A stretch of DNA of 64,000 bases from Microbulbifer sp. MKSA007 (GCA_032615215.1 CP128431.1:62001-126000); one strand, 5' to 3'. Counted from the stretch's first letter, positions 40,829 to 49,508 are shown. Numbers and translations are program-made. Notes: generated by a model from the sequence alone, not told the origin.

Positions 40829-41614
40829 TTACGCTAGCTGCAAGGTTGCGGATTGAGACATCTGATGAACTACGTTTGCAGCGTGCTCTCTTATCTGATC
40901 AAGTACCTTGACTGGTCGTTCTTCAATGAAGAAATGTCCACCTTCCACGTCGTCAATAACTACGGTTTCAGAGCTCAAAGTCTTCCATTCTTCCACTTTG
41001 CTCCGCTCGACAATTTGGTCTTCACGTCCTGCGAACGCAAAAATGGGGGACTTAACCTTCCAAGGGGCACGTGGCCGATAAGTCTCGCAGAGCTTAAAAT
41101 CACTGGTAATCGCAGGTAGCAGTAAGCTCACCAGCTCATCATGCTCAGCGATCTGCTTAAAGTCAGGATTAAACGAGATGAGCTCTTCAATCATTTCCTC
41201 TCGCGTACATCCTTCAAGGAACGGAAGGTTTCTTGGGGCAAACGGAGAGGCTGAAGCCAGCACAAACAGCGCTGTTGGTTTAAGATGATGTTGCTTGGCA
41301 AGGCAGAGAGCCAACTCATAAGCAATCCATCCCCCCATACTGGACCCAAGCAGTGCAAATGGGGCTTCTCCGAACTGCCCAACCTCTTGCACTAATTGAT
41401 CGACAACTTCTTCCATACAATTGATTGATGGTTCTCCCAGCCGAACTCCACGGCCAGGAAACTTCGCAGGCATCACGTTCACCTGATCACCAAGCAGCAC
41501 CTTCCATCGGTTGTACAAACTTGTATCGCCCCCCGCTTGAGGCAGGCAAACCAAGTTCAGCTTGTTCGGATGGGTCTCTGCATCAAACCAAGGAGAAGGC
41601 ATCAAAAAACTCAT
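40829..41614 (-). CDS. Type II thioesterase (external editing TE)
   Basis: 261 residues of alpha/beta-hydrolase. CLPQAGGDTSLYNRW at the N-terminus, nucleophile Ser92 in GSSMGG and a C-terminal GGHFF His identify the GrsT-like family that clears misprimed or stalled acyl groups from carrier domains. First gene of a two-gene minus-strand operon with the PPTase, convergent with pppD. A perfect 16-bp palindrome lies 23 bases upstream of its ATG. Together with the two integrated TEs this gives three thioesterases in the locus. Confidence 0.93.
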   Translation of the reverse strand: MSFLMPSPWFDAETHPNKLNLVCLPQAGGDTSLYNRWKVLLGDQVNVMPAKFPGRGVRLGEPSINCMEEVVDQLVQEVGQFGEAPFALLGSSMGGWIAYELALCLAKQHHLKPTALFVLASASPFAPRNLPFLEGCTREEMIEELISFNPDFKQIAEHDELVSLLLPAITSDFKLCETYRPRAPWKVKSPIFAFAGREDQIVERSKVEEWKTLSSETVVIDDVEGGHFFIEERPVKVLDQIREHAANVVHQMSQSATLQLA

Positions 41615-41636
41615 TTAAAACCATCAATCTAGTCAA

Positions 41637-41652
41637 ACTCAATGCATTGAGT
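41637..41652. promoter_or_regulatory. Perfect 16-bp palindrome upstream of TE/PPTase operon
   Basis: ACTCAATGCATTGAGT reads identically on both strands and is centred about 30 bases upstream of the thioesterase start. Position and symmetry suit a dimeric repressor or activator site. No regulator gene lies inside the biosynthetic locus, so the binding protein would be encoded elsewhere. Confidence 0.5.
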
Positions 41653-41807
41653 ATTGCGTGGTTTTATTATGAGGTCGAGATATTTCTATTGATGAGGTTG
41701 CCCATTACACCTAAGCGTTATGACAAAAGAAGCACGACGACAGATGCCAGAACGATACGGTAGCTGAGTTTCATTGGAATGGTCTTTGTGTGAAGCAGAG
41801 AGTCCAA

Positions 41808-41962
41808 CGCTTCAGCCAGGTCAGCGGGGTTTGTGATGGCTTGGCTGGCTGAAGCGGGGAGAGAGTTTGTGGCACACAGGGGCAGTCAGCAGGGTTTTAC
41901 AAACTCTCTGGGAGTTCCTTTTGGAAGGTCGGTGGAGTGGGCAACAAGCTTTCCCACTCCAC
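41808..41962. repeat. Three consecutive hairpins in the spacer after the ppp locus
   Basis: The 359-base spacer 41615-41973 has no gene. It holds three perfect inverted repeats in a row: 12-bp arms 41808-41819/41845-41856 (CGCTTCAGCCAG), 11-bp arms 41860-41870/41899-41909 (AGAGAGTTTGT), and 10-bp arms 41932-41941/41953-41962 (GTGGAGTGGG). The last lies 12 bases after the CoA-transferase stop and is the likely transcription end for that operon, although no U-run follows on the minus strand. Confidence 0.6.
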
Positions 41963-41973
41963 GATGCTTTTGA

Positions 41974-43560
41974 CTACTCGACGTAGTCTTCAGCAAAGAG
42001 TTCTGCATCCATGAGCGGGAGTGGCTCTGCAACTCTTGCAGGTGCGTAGTCCATCTGATCCAGAATCTGGGTCTGCAGGTCGATACCTGGTGCGATTTCA
42101 ACCAGATGCAGGCCGTCTTCATGCACTTCAAACACTGCGCGTTCAGTGACAATCTTGGCTTGCTGGTTGCGCTTCACCACGCCTTCTTTCACCAGATAGG
42201 TGATGTGCTGGGCAGTTTCGACGAACTTCTTGATCTTGCCTTCTTTGACGATTTCAAGCTTGCCGTCTTTAACCGCGGTTTTCAGGCCTGCAGTTGTGAA
42301 GGTACCGGTGAAGACCAGACGTTCTGCGTTGTGCGCGATGTTGATGAAGCCACCTGAGCCCGGATTCACCTTGCCAAACTTACTGACATTGATGGTGCCT
42401 TTGGAATCGAACTCAGCAAAAGCCAGGGCTGCGAACTTACACAGGCCACCTTCAATGACGTCAAACTGGGTCAGGCCATCCACGAGTGCTTCCGGGTTTG
42501 CATTGGCTGAGAACTGCCAGCCCATCATGACCACGCCACCATAAGAGCCGTGCTCGGTGGTGAATTGGTAGTCGTAGATCTCATCACCATCGAACTTGCC
42601 ATCTTCTGCCATTACCAGCGGAATATCGCCGGATGCGCCGAAGCCGAGGATGCCGAGTTCATGCTTCTTGGTTTCCCAGGATGCGCGGCGGGCAATGATC
42701 TTGTCGACACAGACCGGAGGACGTGGCAGTTCGGTCATCTCGATGCGGTTGAGGCCGAGGTAGTTGGCATCGTAATCGATATCAGTGACCATAGGCTGCT
42801 GAGCATGGTCCACCAGAACCACGTGATCGACCAGAGCGCCCGGCAGCTTTACGATGTTGGTTGGACGGCTGCCACGGTCTACCTTGTTTTCGACCTGAGC
42901 AATGACGATACCGCCAGATGCTCGAACGGCTGTTGCAATTGCGATGTTGGAGGACAGCAGCGCTTCATTCTCAAAAGACAGGTTGCCGTTATCATCCGCA
43001 CTTGTTGCACGCAGCAGGCCAACATGGATTGGACGGGTTGGGTAGAACAGGTAGTCTTCGCCCTTGAATTTGATCTTCTCGACCAGACCGTCCTGAGAGC
43101 TCTCGGTGAACTTGCCACCGCATACGTCTGGATCAACAAAGGTGCCGATGCCGGTTTTGGTCAGGTAACCCGGACTGCGGCGGGCAACTTCGCGGAACCA
43201 ATGCATGGAGGTACCCATGGCCCAGCTGAAACACTCGATCTCATTGTTCTGGATCATCTGCATCAGTTTTGGGCGTTCGCCGGTTTCTGGGTGAACAGGG
43301 TTGAGCATGGAACCTGCCATGATGCGACGCAGTAGGCCCTTCTTCGCGATATGGTCCATGCCGCCGATGTGCATGGCGTCGCCAGTGCCACACGGGAAGT
43401 AGAAATCCAGATTGTTTGGATGACCGGTTGCTTCAAAGCGATCAGAAATGCCTTTGAGCAGAACGTCTGGTGTGATCCAACCAATCACGCCGGTGGAGGC
43501 AACGGTGTCGCCGTCTTTGATGACAGACAGAGCCTGTTCCAGAGTTGAAAATTTAGTCAC
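41974..43560 (-). CDS. Family I CoA-transferase, fused alpha/beta (acetate/propionate CoA-transferase-like)
   Basis: 528 residues from GTG 43560, which has GGGAGA upstream; the open frame continues to 43686 but only by reading into the crotonase gene. Opens TKFSTLEQALSVIKDGDTVAS, typical of the CoA-transferase superfamily; the second half contains TTEHGSYGG, where the Glu would form the glutamyl-CoA thioester. Length matches single-chain YdiF/propionate CoA-transferases. It should exchange CoA between a carboxylate and acyl-CoA. It follows the crotonase gene by 20 bases, so the pair probably activates and hydrates or isomerizes one acid. Substrate unknown. Confidence 0.85.
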   Translation of the reverse strand: MTKFSTLEQALSVIKDGDTVASTGVIGWITPDVLLKGISDRFEATGHPNNLDFYFPCGTGDAMHIGGMDHIAKKGLLRRIMAGSMLNPVHPETGERPKLMQMIQNNEIECFSWAMGTSMHWFREVARRSPGYLTKTGIGTFVDPDVCGGKFTESSQDGLVEKIKFKGEDYLFYPTRPIHVGLLRATSADDNGNLSFENEALLSSNIAIATAVRASGGIVIAQVENKVDRGSRPTNIVKLPGALVDHVVLVDHAQQPMVTDIDYDANYLGLNRIEMTELPRPPVCVDKIIARRASWETKKHELGILGFGASGDIPLVMAEDGKFDGDEIYDYQFTTEHGSYGGVVMMGWQFSANANPEALVDGLTQFDVIEGGLCKFAALAFAEFDSKGTINVSKFGKVNPGSGGFINIAHNAERLVFTGTFTTAGLKTAVKDGKLEIVKEGKIKKFVETAQHITYLVKEGVVKRNQQAKIVTERAVFEVHEDGLHLVEIAPGIDLQTQILDQMDYAPARVAEPLPLMDAELFAEDYVE

Positions 43561-43580
43561 AGCTATCTCCCAGTGATCTT

Positions 43581-44321
43581 TTATTTTTCGAATTTTTTGA
43601 AGGTTTCTTGCGCAGCTTCCATCTGGCAATGCTGGCGGAAGAGAGAATTCAGCTTGGCGTCTTCGGCCTCTCCATCCGCCAGACAAGCATTCAGATACCA
43701 GCGCTTTGTCGCTTGTACTGAAACCGGTGGAAGTGCTGCGAGTTCCTCAGCAATGGTACGGGCTGTCTCAAACAGGTCTTCCAGTGCAACCACTTCATCA
43801 ACCAGACCGATGCGCAGAGCTTCTGTTGCGGTGATGAACTTGTAACCCCATGCAGCGCGCTGTGCGTGGCGCGGAGCCATGCGGGCGTTCAGTGCATGAA
43901 ATCCCCATGGAGTGATCCAGCCATTTGGCACTTCCATGCCTTTGAACTTCACGTTCTCTGCGGCCACGACCACATCACACGCTGCTGCGAGGAAGGCACC
44001 GCCTCCCACAGCATAGCCCTGTACGGCTGCGATGATTGGTTTTGGGCAGAGTGAAATGCGGCGCAGGAAAGCTGCTTTACGTTTTTCAACGTCACAAATG
44101 CCATCCAGATCCAACGCACCCAGTTCTGTCAGATCACTGCCTGCACAGAAGGATGGATCTGCGCCAAAAATTATGGCTGCATTGATTGTGTCGCAGGTTT
44201 CAACCCGCTCCAGAGCTGCATCCAGCAGATCCAGCATTTCTTTGTTTTGCGCGTTGCGCTGTTTAGGCCGATTCAGCTGTATGTAGGCCACTTTGTTTTC
44301 GACGGAAAACTCAACTGACAT
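43581..44321 (-). CDS. Enoyl-CoA hydratase/isomerase (crotonase) family
   Basis: 246 residues. The oxyanion-hole segments are FCAGSDL (about 57-63) and GYAVGGGAFLAAACD (about 100-114). In place of the usual catalytic Glu pair, the region around 120-140 reads VKFKGMEVPNGWITPWG, so the exact reaction (hydration, isomerization, dehalogenation or decarboxylation) is not settled by sequence. First gene of the operon with the CoA-transferase, and divergent from the MocR regulator 199 bases away, which is the likely controller. Confidence 0.85.
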   Translation of the reverse strand: MSVEFSVENKVAYIQLNRPKQRNAQNKEMLDLLDAALERVETCDTINAAIIFGADPSFCAGSDLTELGALDLDGICDVEKRKAAFLRRISLCPKPIIAAVQGYAVGGGAFLAAACDVVVAAENVKFKGMEVPNGWITPWGFHALNARMAPRHAQRAAWGYKFITATEALRIGLVDEVVALEDLFETARTIAEELAALPPVSVQATKRWYLNACLADGEAEDAKLNSLFRQHCQMEAAQETFKKFEK

Positions 44322-44458
44322 AGTCTGCTCCCAAGTAATCCTGATCCGCTTTGCGCGGTTCAGCTTCCCGTTAATGTCAGAGGAGCTGGAGAGCGTTTGT
44401 GGTGCCTCTTTGCCCTTCTGAATTGAGAGACAGTCTATTTTTGATTGTCATTTTATTT

Positions 44459-44490
44459 TATATACAGTAACTCTCTTTCATATATACAGT
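44459..44490. promoter_or_regulatory. Direct repeat TATATACAGT, 22-bp phase, upstream of MocR gene
   Basis: Two identical copies, 44459-44468 and 44481-44490, with a 22-base period (two helical turns), 30 bases before the MocR ATG and in the divergent spacer to the crotonase operon. MocR/PdxR proteins typically bind tandem direct repeats, so this is the best candidate operator. Related copies occur at 49430-49439, 49499-49508 and 53710-53719. Confidence 0.55.
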
Positions 44491-44520
44491 TGAGCTAACT
44501 GGATTTGGAAAGAGAAGAAA

Positions 44521-46008
44521 ATGTACGCCAACCTGATCCGAATTGACCGAAGTTCATCCGAAAGTTTGCAAACACAAATTCGGCGTCAGCTGGCAATTGC
44601 AATTGTGAACCGGCAGTTTCCCATTCATCGTCCACTACCTTCAATTCGCAAGCTTTCCAAAGACTTAGAGGTGAGTGTCACCACAGTTTCGCTGGCCTAT
44701 GAGAGCCTGAAGCAGGATGGATTTGTGGAGAGCCGAGACCGGGCTGGCATCTACATTCGCGAGGATGCATTGCTCTCCAGTCAGGCCTCACAGGATCTGT
44801 ACACATCACCTGCCAATAGTAGTGATACAGATGTGATTAAGATGGACTTCAACTCGCATTTTCGCGGGCGGAGTTTCAACATGCCTCGTGTGGTGAAGCC
44901 AAGTGACAGTCTCGTCCGGTTTCGCTTCCCGTTCATCTGCGGGCTGATCGATCCGAACCTGTTCCCGATTGCCAGCTGGCGCGAGTGTATTCGCGACTCT
45001 GTCAATGTGGTGGAGATGCGAAACTGGGCGACAGATTACTCCTCCATTGATGATGAGTTGCTTGTTGAACAGCTGATGCAGCGTGTTCTGTCCAAGCGCG
45101 GGATCATTGCTCACCCGGAAGAAATCCTGATCACACTGGGAGGGCAGCAAGCGCTATACCTTGCTGTAAAACTGCTGCTGCGGACAGGTGAGACGATCGG
45201 GATAGAAGATCCGGGATATCCGGACATTCTGAATATGGCGCAGATGGAAAACCTGAATGTGCGCAGGTTACCGATCGATAAAGGCGGAATGATCCTGAGT
45301 GATGAGATCAACCAATGTAAATGCCTTTACACTACGCCGAGCCATCAGTTTCCAACCACTGTCACCATGCCCGTTGAACGACGGGAAGAACTGCTGCGCA
45401 TCACGGCGCAAAACCGTCAGTTCATTATTGAGGATGATTACGAGGCAGAGATCGCCTTTGACAAGACGCCGCCGCCTGCTCTCAAGAGCTTGGATCGATG
45501 TGGGAACGTGATTTATGCGGGCAGCCTGTCCAAGAGCCTGATGCCGGGGCTGCGCATTGGCTATCTGGTGGCAGACAGAGAGTTTATTCGCGAGGCCAAG
45601 GCGTTGCGGCACCACATTCTGCGGCACCCACCGGTCAATAACCAGCGTAGTGTCGCCCTGTTCCTGCAGCGGGGCTACTTTGACCGGTTTCTTGCAAAAA
45701 TCTCGAATGAATACAAAACCAGATGCAAGACGATGCATCAGTCGCTTGAAGCGCATTTTCCGGGTGCTTCTGTACTACCAGAGTTTGGCGGGGGAAGCAT
45801 CTGGTTGAAATTGCCAGAAGACATTGATGCCGGGAAGCTGCAGCAAAAGGTGATGGAGTCCAGCGTTTACTTCGAAACGGGTGGCTTCACCTTCTCCAAT
45901 CCAAGTGAGAACCTGAACCATATCCGTCTAGGATATTCGGTGATCGATAACGCGCTTATTCCGGAGGGAATTGAGCTGATCGCAAAAGCCGCCTTGAGGG
46001 AAAAGTAA
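44521..46008 (+). CDS. MocR-family regulator (GntR wHTH fused to aminotransferase-like domain)
   Basis: 495 residues. Residues about 10-80 are a GntR winged helix (LPSIRKLSKDLEVSVTTVSLAYESLKQDGFVESR); the rest is a fold-type I aminotransferase domain with the PLP lysine in GSLSKSLMPGLRIGY (near residue 340) and DDYEAE for PLP contact. Such proteins sense PLP adducts of amines or amino acids and control a neighbouring gene. AAAGAGAAGAAA before ATG 44521 serves as ribosome site. Divergent from the crotonase/CoA-transferase operon and convergent with the BCCT transporter, both plausible targets; the substrate may therefore contain an amino group. Confidence 0.9.
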   Translation: MYANLIRIDRSSSESLQTQIRRQLAIAIVNRQFPIHRPLPSIRKLSKDLEVSVTTVSLAYESLKQDGFVESRDRAGIYIREDALLSSQASQDLYTSPANSSDTDVIKMDFNSHFRGRSFNMPRVVKPSDSLVRFRFPFICGLIDPNLFPIASWRECIRDSVNVVEMRNWATDYSSIDDELLVEQLMQRVLSKRGIIAHPEEILITLGGQQALYLAVKLLLRTGETIGIEDPGYPDILNMAQMENLNVRRLPIDKGGMILSDEINQCKCLYTTPSHQFPTTVTMPVERREELLRITAQNRQFIIEDDYEAEIAFDKTPPPALKSLDRCGNVIYAGSLSKSLMPGLRIGYLVADREFIREAKALRHHILRHPPVNNQRSVALFLQRGYFDRFLAKISNEYKTRCKTMHQSLEAHFPGASVLPEFGGGSIWLKLPEDIDAGKLQQKVMESSVYFETGGFTFSNPSENLNHIRLGYSVIDNALIPEGIELIAKAALREK

Positions 46009-46009
46009 A

Positions 46010-46031
46010 AGAGGCAGCGATTGCTGCCTCT
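46010..46031. terminator. Bidirectional terminator between MocR and BCCT genes
   Basis: Perfect 9-bp stem AGAGGCAGC/GCTGCCTCT with GATT loop, filling the 33 bases between the two convergent stops. On the minus strand it is followed by a U-rich stretch (TTTTACTTTTC), so it fits a rho-independent terminator for the transporter gene and can serve the regulator gene too. Confidence 0.8.
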
Positions 46032-46041
46032 CTCAGGGTTC

Positions 46042-47655
46042 TTAGAGTTCTGCGGTTTTCACCGTCAAAGATCCATCTTCATGCCGCTCGATGGCGGTGT
46101 ATTTGGAGCGGAACAGGTGCGGGAAGTCTTTGCGAGCTGCCTTGACCATGCAGTAGGTCGCAAGGAAGCTGAGTGCAACGAGTGGCACCGTTGGCACCAG
46201 AGCCAGCGTGACAACCACATCCAGACCGCCAACAAGGATCACACCGAAGCTGATTGCAATGATGATTGCACACCAGATCAGACGGGAAGAGGTTGAAGGC
46301 TCAATGTCGCCGCTGATGTTCTTGTTGGTCATGGACGCCAGGTTACGGGTACAAGCTTCGATCGTGGTGATCACGAAGATTGCCACCATCACCAGATAGA
46401 TTGGCACAGCGAGTGCTGGAAGCGGGGTGTTGCTCAACGCCAGCGCTACTGTAGACGGAATACCGTGCTCATTGAAGTTTGCGGCAAGGTCAACAGTGCC
46501 GGAGAGCTGAAGCTGAACAGCGAAAGCACCCAGAATTGCGAAGAACACGAAGGCAGACAGGGAGCCGTAACCAACACAGCCCAGCACAACGTTCTTCAGA
46601 GTTCTGCCGCGAGATACGCATGCTACGAACAGGCCCATCTGAGGTGCATATGCGATGTACCAAGCCATGTAGAACACGCTCTGGTCCTGCGCATATCCGT
46701 TGGACAGGCCGTAAGTATCCGTCCAGGTGAACACATGTGGCATAAGCTCCATTGCATTACCGAAGATGCTTGTGAAGCTGTTCATGATGTAAGCCGTTGG
46801 GCCAAACAAGATCATCGCGCCCAGCACAACAACAACAAGCCAGCCGTTGAAATCTGAGAGCAGTTTCATCCCTTTCGAAATGGTTTTGGAAAGGGAGTAC
46901 ATGGTCAATGCGCCGAAGAAGAGCAGAACGCCGACTTCCACGAACATGGTGTGCTCGATACCGATGAACACGGAAAGCAGACCAGCCAGCAGCGGAATAG
47001 CAAGACCAAGGGTCGTACCGATACCACCGATAAGACCGAAAACAGCGAATGCATTGATTGCGGTACCGATTGGTCCCTCAACCCGCTTTTGACCAAGGAT
47101 TGGCTCAAAGCAAAGAGCAAAACGCTGAACCTTTGGCTTACGAGCAAACAAGAAGTACGCGAATGGAAGGCCCAGTGCCATGTAGCCAACCCAAAGGAAT
47201 GGCCCCCAGTGGATCAGGCCATAAGCCAGAGCATCCTCGGCAGCTTTTGCGGAGAATGGTTCTGCACCAGCAGGAGCAGAGGCCATGGTAATCATAGGCT
47301 CAACCATGGACCAGTTGACCACGCCGATACCGAAACCGGCTGCCAGGATCATGAAGGCCCAGCTTGAATCGTTGAAGGCTGGTTTATCGTCTGCGTTGCC
47401 AAGCTTTACGTTGGCCAGTGGGCCAAAGGCCACCCATGCCAGAAAGAACAGGCCTATGGTGCCGTAAGCCATGTATGCCCAGCCAAAGCTGTGCGACACG
47501 AAGTTATTGATTGCTGTGATGTAAGGATTGAGTGCCTCACCCATCAGGATCATCGGAATGATGATCGCAAGGCTGAAGAGTAGGCTTGGCAAGAAAATGG
47601 ACTTGTCCAAGCTGGGCTTAAGTATCTCCCCCTTATTTGTGGTTGGTTTTGTCAT
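46042..47655 (-). CDS. BCCT family transporter (betaine/carnitine/choline type)
   Basis: 537 residues from ATG 47655 (GGAGGAACCC before it; the frame extends six codons further). About 12 membrane helices, with the BCCT TM3 region GFGIGVVNWSMVEP and the signature region FYMAWYIAYAPQMGLFVACVSRG. The TM8 signature is less Trp-rich than in BetP, nearer to CaiT-like members. It imports or exchanges quaternary-amine or related zwitterionic compounds across the inner membrane. It follows the FAD oxidoreductase gene by 154 bases on the same strand and may be co-transcribed with it. Confidence 0.88.
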   Translation of the reverse strand: MTKPTTNKGEILKPSLDKSIFLPSLLFSLAIIIPMILMGEALNPYITAINNFVSHSFGWAYMAYGTIGLFFLAWVAFGPLANVKLGNADDKPAFNDSSWAFMILAAGFGIGVVNWSMVEPMITMASAPAGAEPFSAKAAEDALAYGLIHWGPFLWVGYMALGLPFAYFLFARKPKVQRFALCFEPILGQKRVEGPIGTAINAFAVFGLIGGIGTTLGLAIPLLAGLLSVFIGIEHTMFVEVGVLLFFGALTMYSLSKTISKGMKLLSDFNGWLVVVVLGAMILFGPTAYIMNSFTSIFGNAMELMPHVFTWTDTYGLSNGYAQDQSVFYMAWYIAYAPQMGLFVACVSRGRTLKNVVLGCVGYGSLSAFVFFAILGAFAVQLQLSGTVDLAANFNEHGIPSTVALALSNTPLPALAVPIYLVMVAIFVITTIEACTRNLASMTNKNISGDIEPSTSSRLIWCAIIIAISFGVILVGGLDVVVTLALVPTVPLVALSFLATYCMVKAARKDFPHLFRSKYTAIERHEDGSLTVKTAEL

Positions 47656-47741
47656 GGGTTCCTCCAAAGCCATAATATCTCTCCCGATGTTTGGCCTTCA
47701 GACAAGGGTTTCGGCGGCGTCAGGCCGCACGAGCCCTTTGC

Positions 47742-47773
47742 AGGAAGCAGCATCCTTACGGCTACAGCTTCCT
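47742..47773. repeat. Stem-loop between FAD oxidoreductase and BCCT genes
   Basis: Arms AGGAAGC (47742-47748) and GCTTCCT (47767-47773), next to a smaller GCGGC/GCCGC hairpin near 47714-47728. It lies within a probable minus-strand operon and could attenuate or protect transcript ends. Confidence 0.4.
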
Positions 47774-47809
47774 ACAGTTACTTGTGGTTAGTTTGAATGT
47801 GACTAGGTG

Positions 47810-49159
47810 CTACAATGCGCTGTTATTCACGCGCATTTTCTGGCGGATTTGCTCCGGATCCAGATCTTTGTATTTCACTGCACTTTCGAGTGAAATTTTG
47901 CTTGCGACAGCCGCTGCATGGCCCATTTCAAAGCACTGTGCAGTCACGCGGGCAGATGCCAACGCCTCATGCTCTGCGCTCAGGCAACGGCCGGCGACAA
48001 TGGTGTTGTCCAACTCCTCAGGAACAAGCGTGCCCCAAGGGATCTCGTAGTAGTCGTTCATCAGCCAATGCAGCTTGCTCTGCTTGCCTGCATGCAGCTC
48101 GATTGGCCAAGATGAGCGGGCAATGCCGTCCGCTGGCTTCTCGCAGTTCACGACCTGATCGTTTGTTAGTGTTTTGGTGCCACGGATCGTCCGGGTCTGG
48201 CGCACACCGATTTCTGGCGGCATGTCGATCAGCTGTGTTTTCTCAAAGCCCTCAACGTTCTCTTTGAAGAAGGCATGATAGTCACGGGCTGAGCGGCGAC
48301 CATAGATCTCTGCATAGGTGCGATCTGCTGGATTGATGACATTCAGCATCCGGCCACCTTGCCCGGCAAGGCGGGTACAGTTCATCAAAAACACACCGTC
48401 TTGCGGTGTTGGGAAGACCCAGACCTTATCCCGCGGCAGATGACGCTCACCACTTGCGTTGACTTCGCGGATCTTCTCGGTGACCTCAGGCGGCGAAATG
48501 GTGTCCTCGCCAAAGACCTTATAAAAACCTTCTGCTTCCACGTTGGAAAGACGGAACATCATGGTTGGGTTCTGGATGTTGCCCTTATCTCCATAAGAAT
48601 GCTCACACCCGGCCTTCGCCAGTACAGCTGCATCACCCGTCGCATCAATGAAAGCCTTGGCTTTCAGGAAGGTGCTTCCAGCTGAACTTTCCAGCTTGAT
48701 CGCCTTTATGCGCTGATCCTCTCTCATCACCTCAGTGATGAGGCAGTGATACAAACATGTTACACCAGCTTCTTCCAGTAAATCATCGGCCACCTCGCGC
48801 CAGCGCAGTGGGTCGAATGTCAACACATGCGTGTTGCCGTAGATCTGAGGCTCTGTGACGCCCTGCTTGCCTTCTAGTCTCTGACGAAACTCTTCTGCAA
48901 AACCAAAGACGACCTGCTTAGGTGTTTTCTTGGCGATTTCATCCTGCGTCAGGTACAGACCGCAGATCGTTCCAGACAGACCTGCTGTTGCAGCGCCACC
49001 GCAAAAGCCATTCTTCTCGACAAGGATTGTTTTAAGGCCATCCCGGGCGCTCATCACAGCCGCAGCAACACCTGCCGGGCCGCCTCCACACACCACAACA
49101 TCAGCCTCGTCCAACACCGGACTGTCGACTGCGCTTAATGCTAATTCCTTCCAAGCCAT
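47810..49159 (-). CDS. FAD-dependent oxidoreductase (FAD_oxidored family)
   Basis: About 449 residues. Rossmann start ADVVVCGGGPAGVAAAVMSARDG with an EKNGFCGGAATAG segment after beta-2 places it in the FAD-dependent oxidoreductase family PF12831, seen in many catabolic operons of marine alphaproteobacteria. Substrate not known. I choose ATG 49159; GTG 49171 is four codons upstream and possible. Divergent from the GntR regulator, with two TAACA-N3-TGT(T/G)A sites just upstream, and ahead of the BCCT transporter gene. Inference: oxidation of a compound taken up by the transporter. Confidence 0.8.
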   Translation of the reverse strand: MAWKELALSAVDSPVLDEADVVVCGGGPAGVAAAVMSARDGLKTILVEKNGFCGGAATAGLSGTICGLYLTQDEIAKKTPKQVVFGFAEEFRQRLEGKQGVTEPQIYGNTHVLTFDPLRWREVADDLLEEAGVTCLYHCLITEVMREDQRIKAIKLESSAGSTFLKAKAFIDATGDAAVLAKAGCEHSYGDKGNIQNPTMMFRLSNVEAEGFYKVFGEDTISPPEVTEKIREVNASGERHLPRDKVWVFPTPQDGVFLMNCTRLAGQGGRMLNVINPADRTYAEIYGRRSARDYHAFFKENVEGFEKTQLIDMPPEIGVRQTRTIRGTKTLTNDQVVNCEKPADGIARSSWPIELHAGKQSKLHWLMNDYYEIPWGTLVPEELDNTIVAGRCLSAEHEALASARVTAQCFEMGHAAAVASKISLESAVKYKDLDPEQIRQKMRVNNSAL

Positions 49160-49179
49160 ATCGCCACTCACATATAAGA

Positions 49180-49257
49180 TAACATATTGTTATATAACGC
49201 TAATATGAGAGGATGAGCTGACTTATGAGCCCTCTCTTCCTAACTAACATATTGTGA
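49180..49257. promoter_or_regulatory. Paired palindromic sites TAACATATTGTTA / TAACATATTGTGA
   Basis: 49180-49192 is a palindrome with 5-bp arms around TAT; 49245-49257 repeats it with one change, 65 bases away. The first is 21 bases upstream of the oxidoreductase ATG, where a repressor site would be expected. FCD-type GntR regulators use short palindromes of this size, and such a gene lies at 49625. Confidence 0.5.
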
Positions 49258-49429
49258 AACACATCATGAAGAGCGGGCACTGACAAAAGTAGAAGAACGT
49301 ACATACAGTCAGCTGAAATAGTCACTGACAGTGTTGTGGTGAGTAGCTTCAAATTCTCACTCACACAAAAAATATCTTTACAAAACAGATAGATAAGAGA
49401 GTAACTATCGGAGTGGCTGTTATGCCTTA

Positions 49430-49508
49430 TATATACAGATAGAAAATGCACAGCAATCATCTGTACATATACTTGCGCACAGCTAAGCACTATTACCAGA
49501 TATACAGT
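49430..49508. promoter_or_regulatory. TATATACAG-like sites upstream of GntR gene
   Basis: TATATACAGA (49430-49439) and GATATACAGT (49499-49508), with ATACAGTTTGA continuing after the second; ACATACAGT lies at 49301-49309. These share the core found upstream of the MocR gene and at 53710. The rest of the 465-base spacer 49160-49624 shows no gene. Confidence 0.4.

Noticed and set aside
41615..41973. CRISPR-like or IS-end structure at the cluster border
   Set aside because: The three inverted repeats differ in sequence and spacing; no transposase, target duplication or regular repeat-spacer pattern.
42550..43335. 261-codon open frame on the plus strand
   Set aside because: Lies entirely antisense to the CoA-transferase gene, shows no family motif or ribosome site, and is explained by codon bias of the real gene.
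49200..49490. 96-codon minus-strand frame in the GntR-oxidoreductase spacer
   Set aside because: Low-complexity, hydrophobic and Cys-rich with no ribosome site; the region carries operator-like palindromes and is better read as regulatory.
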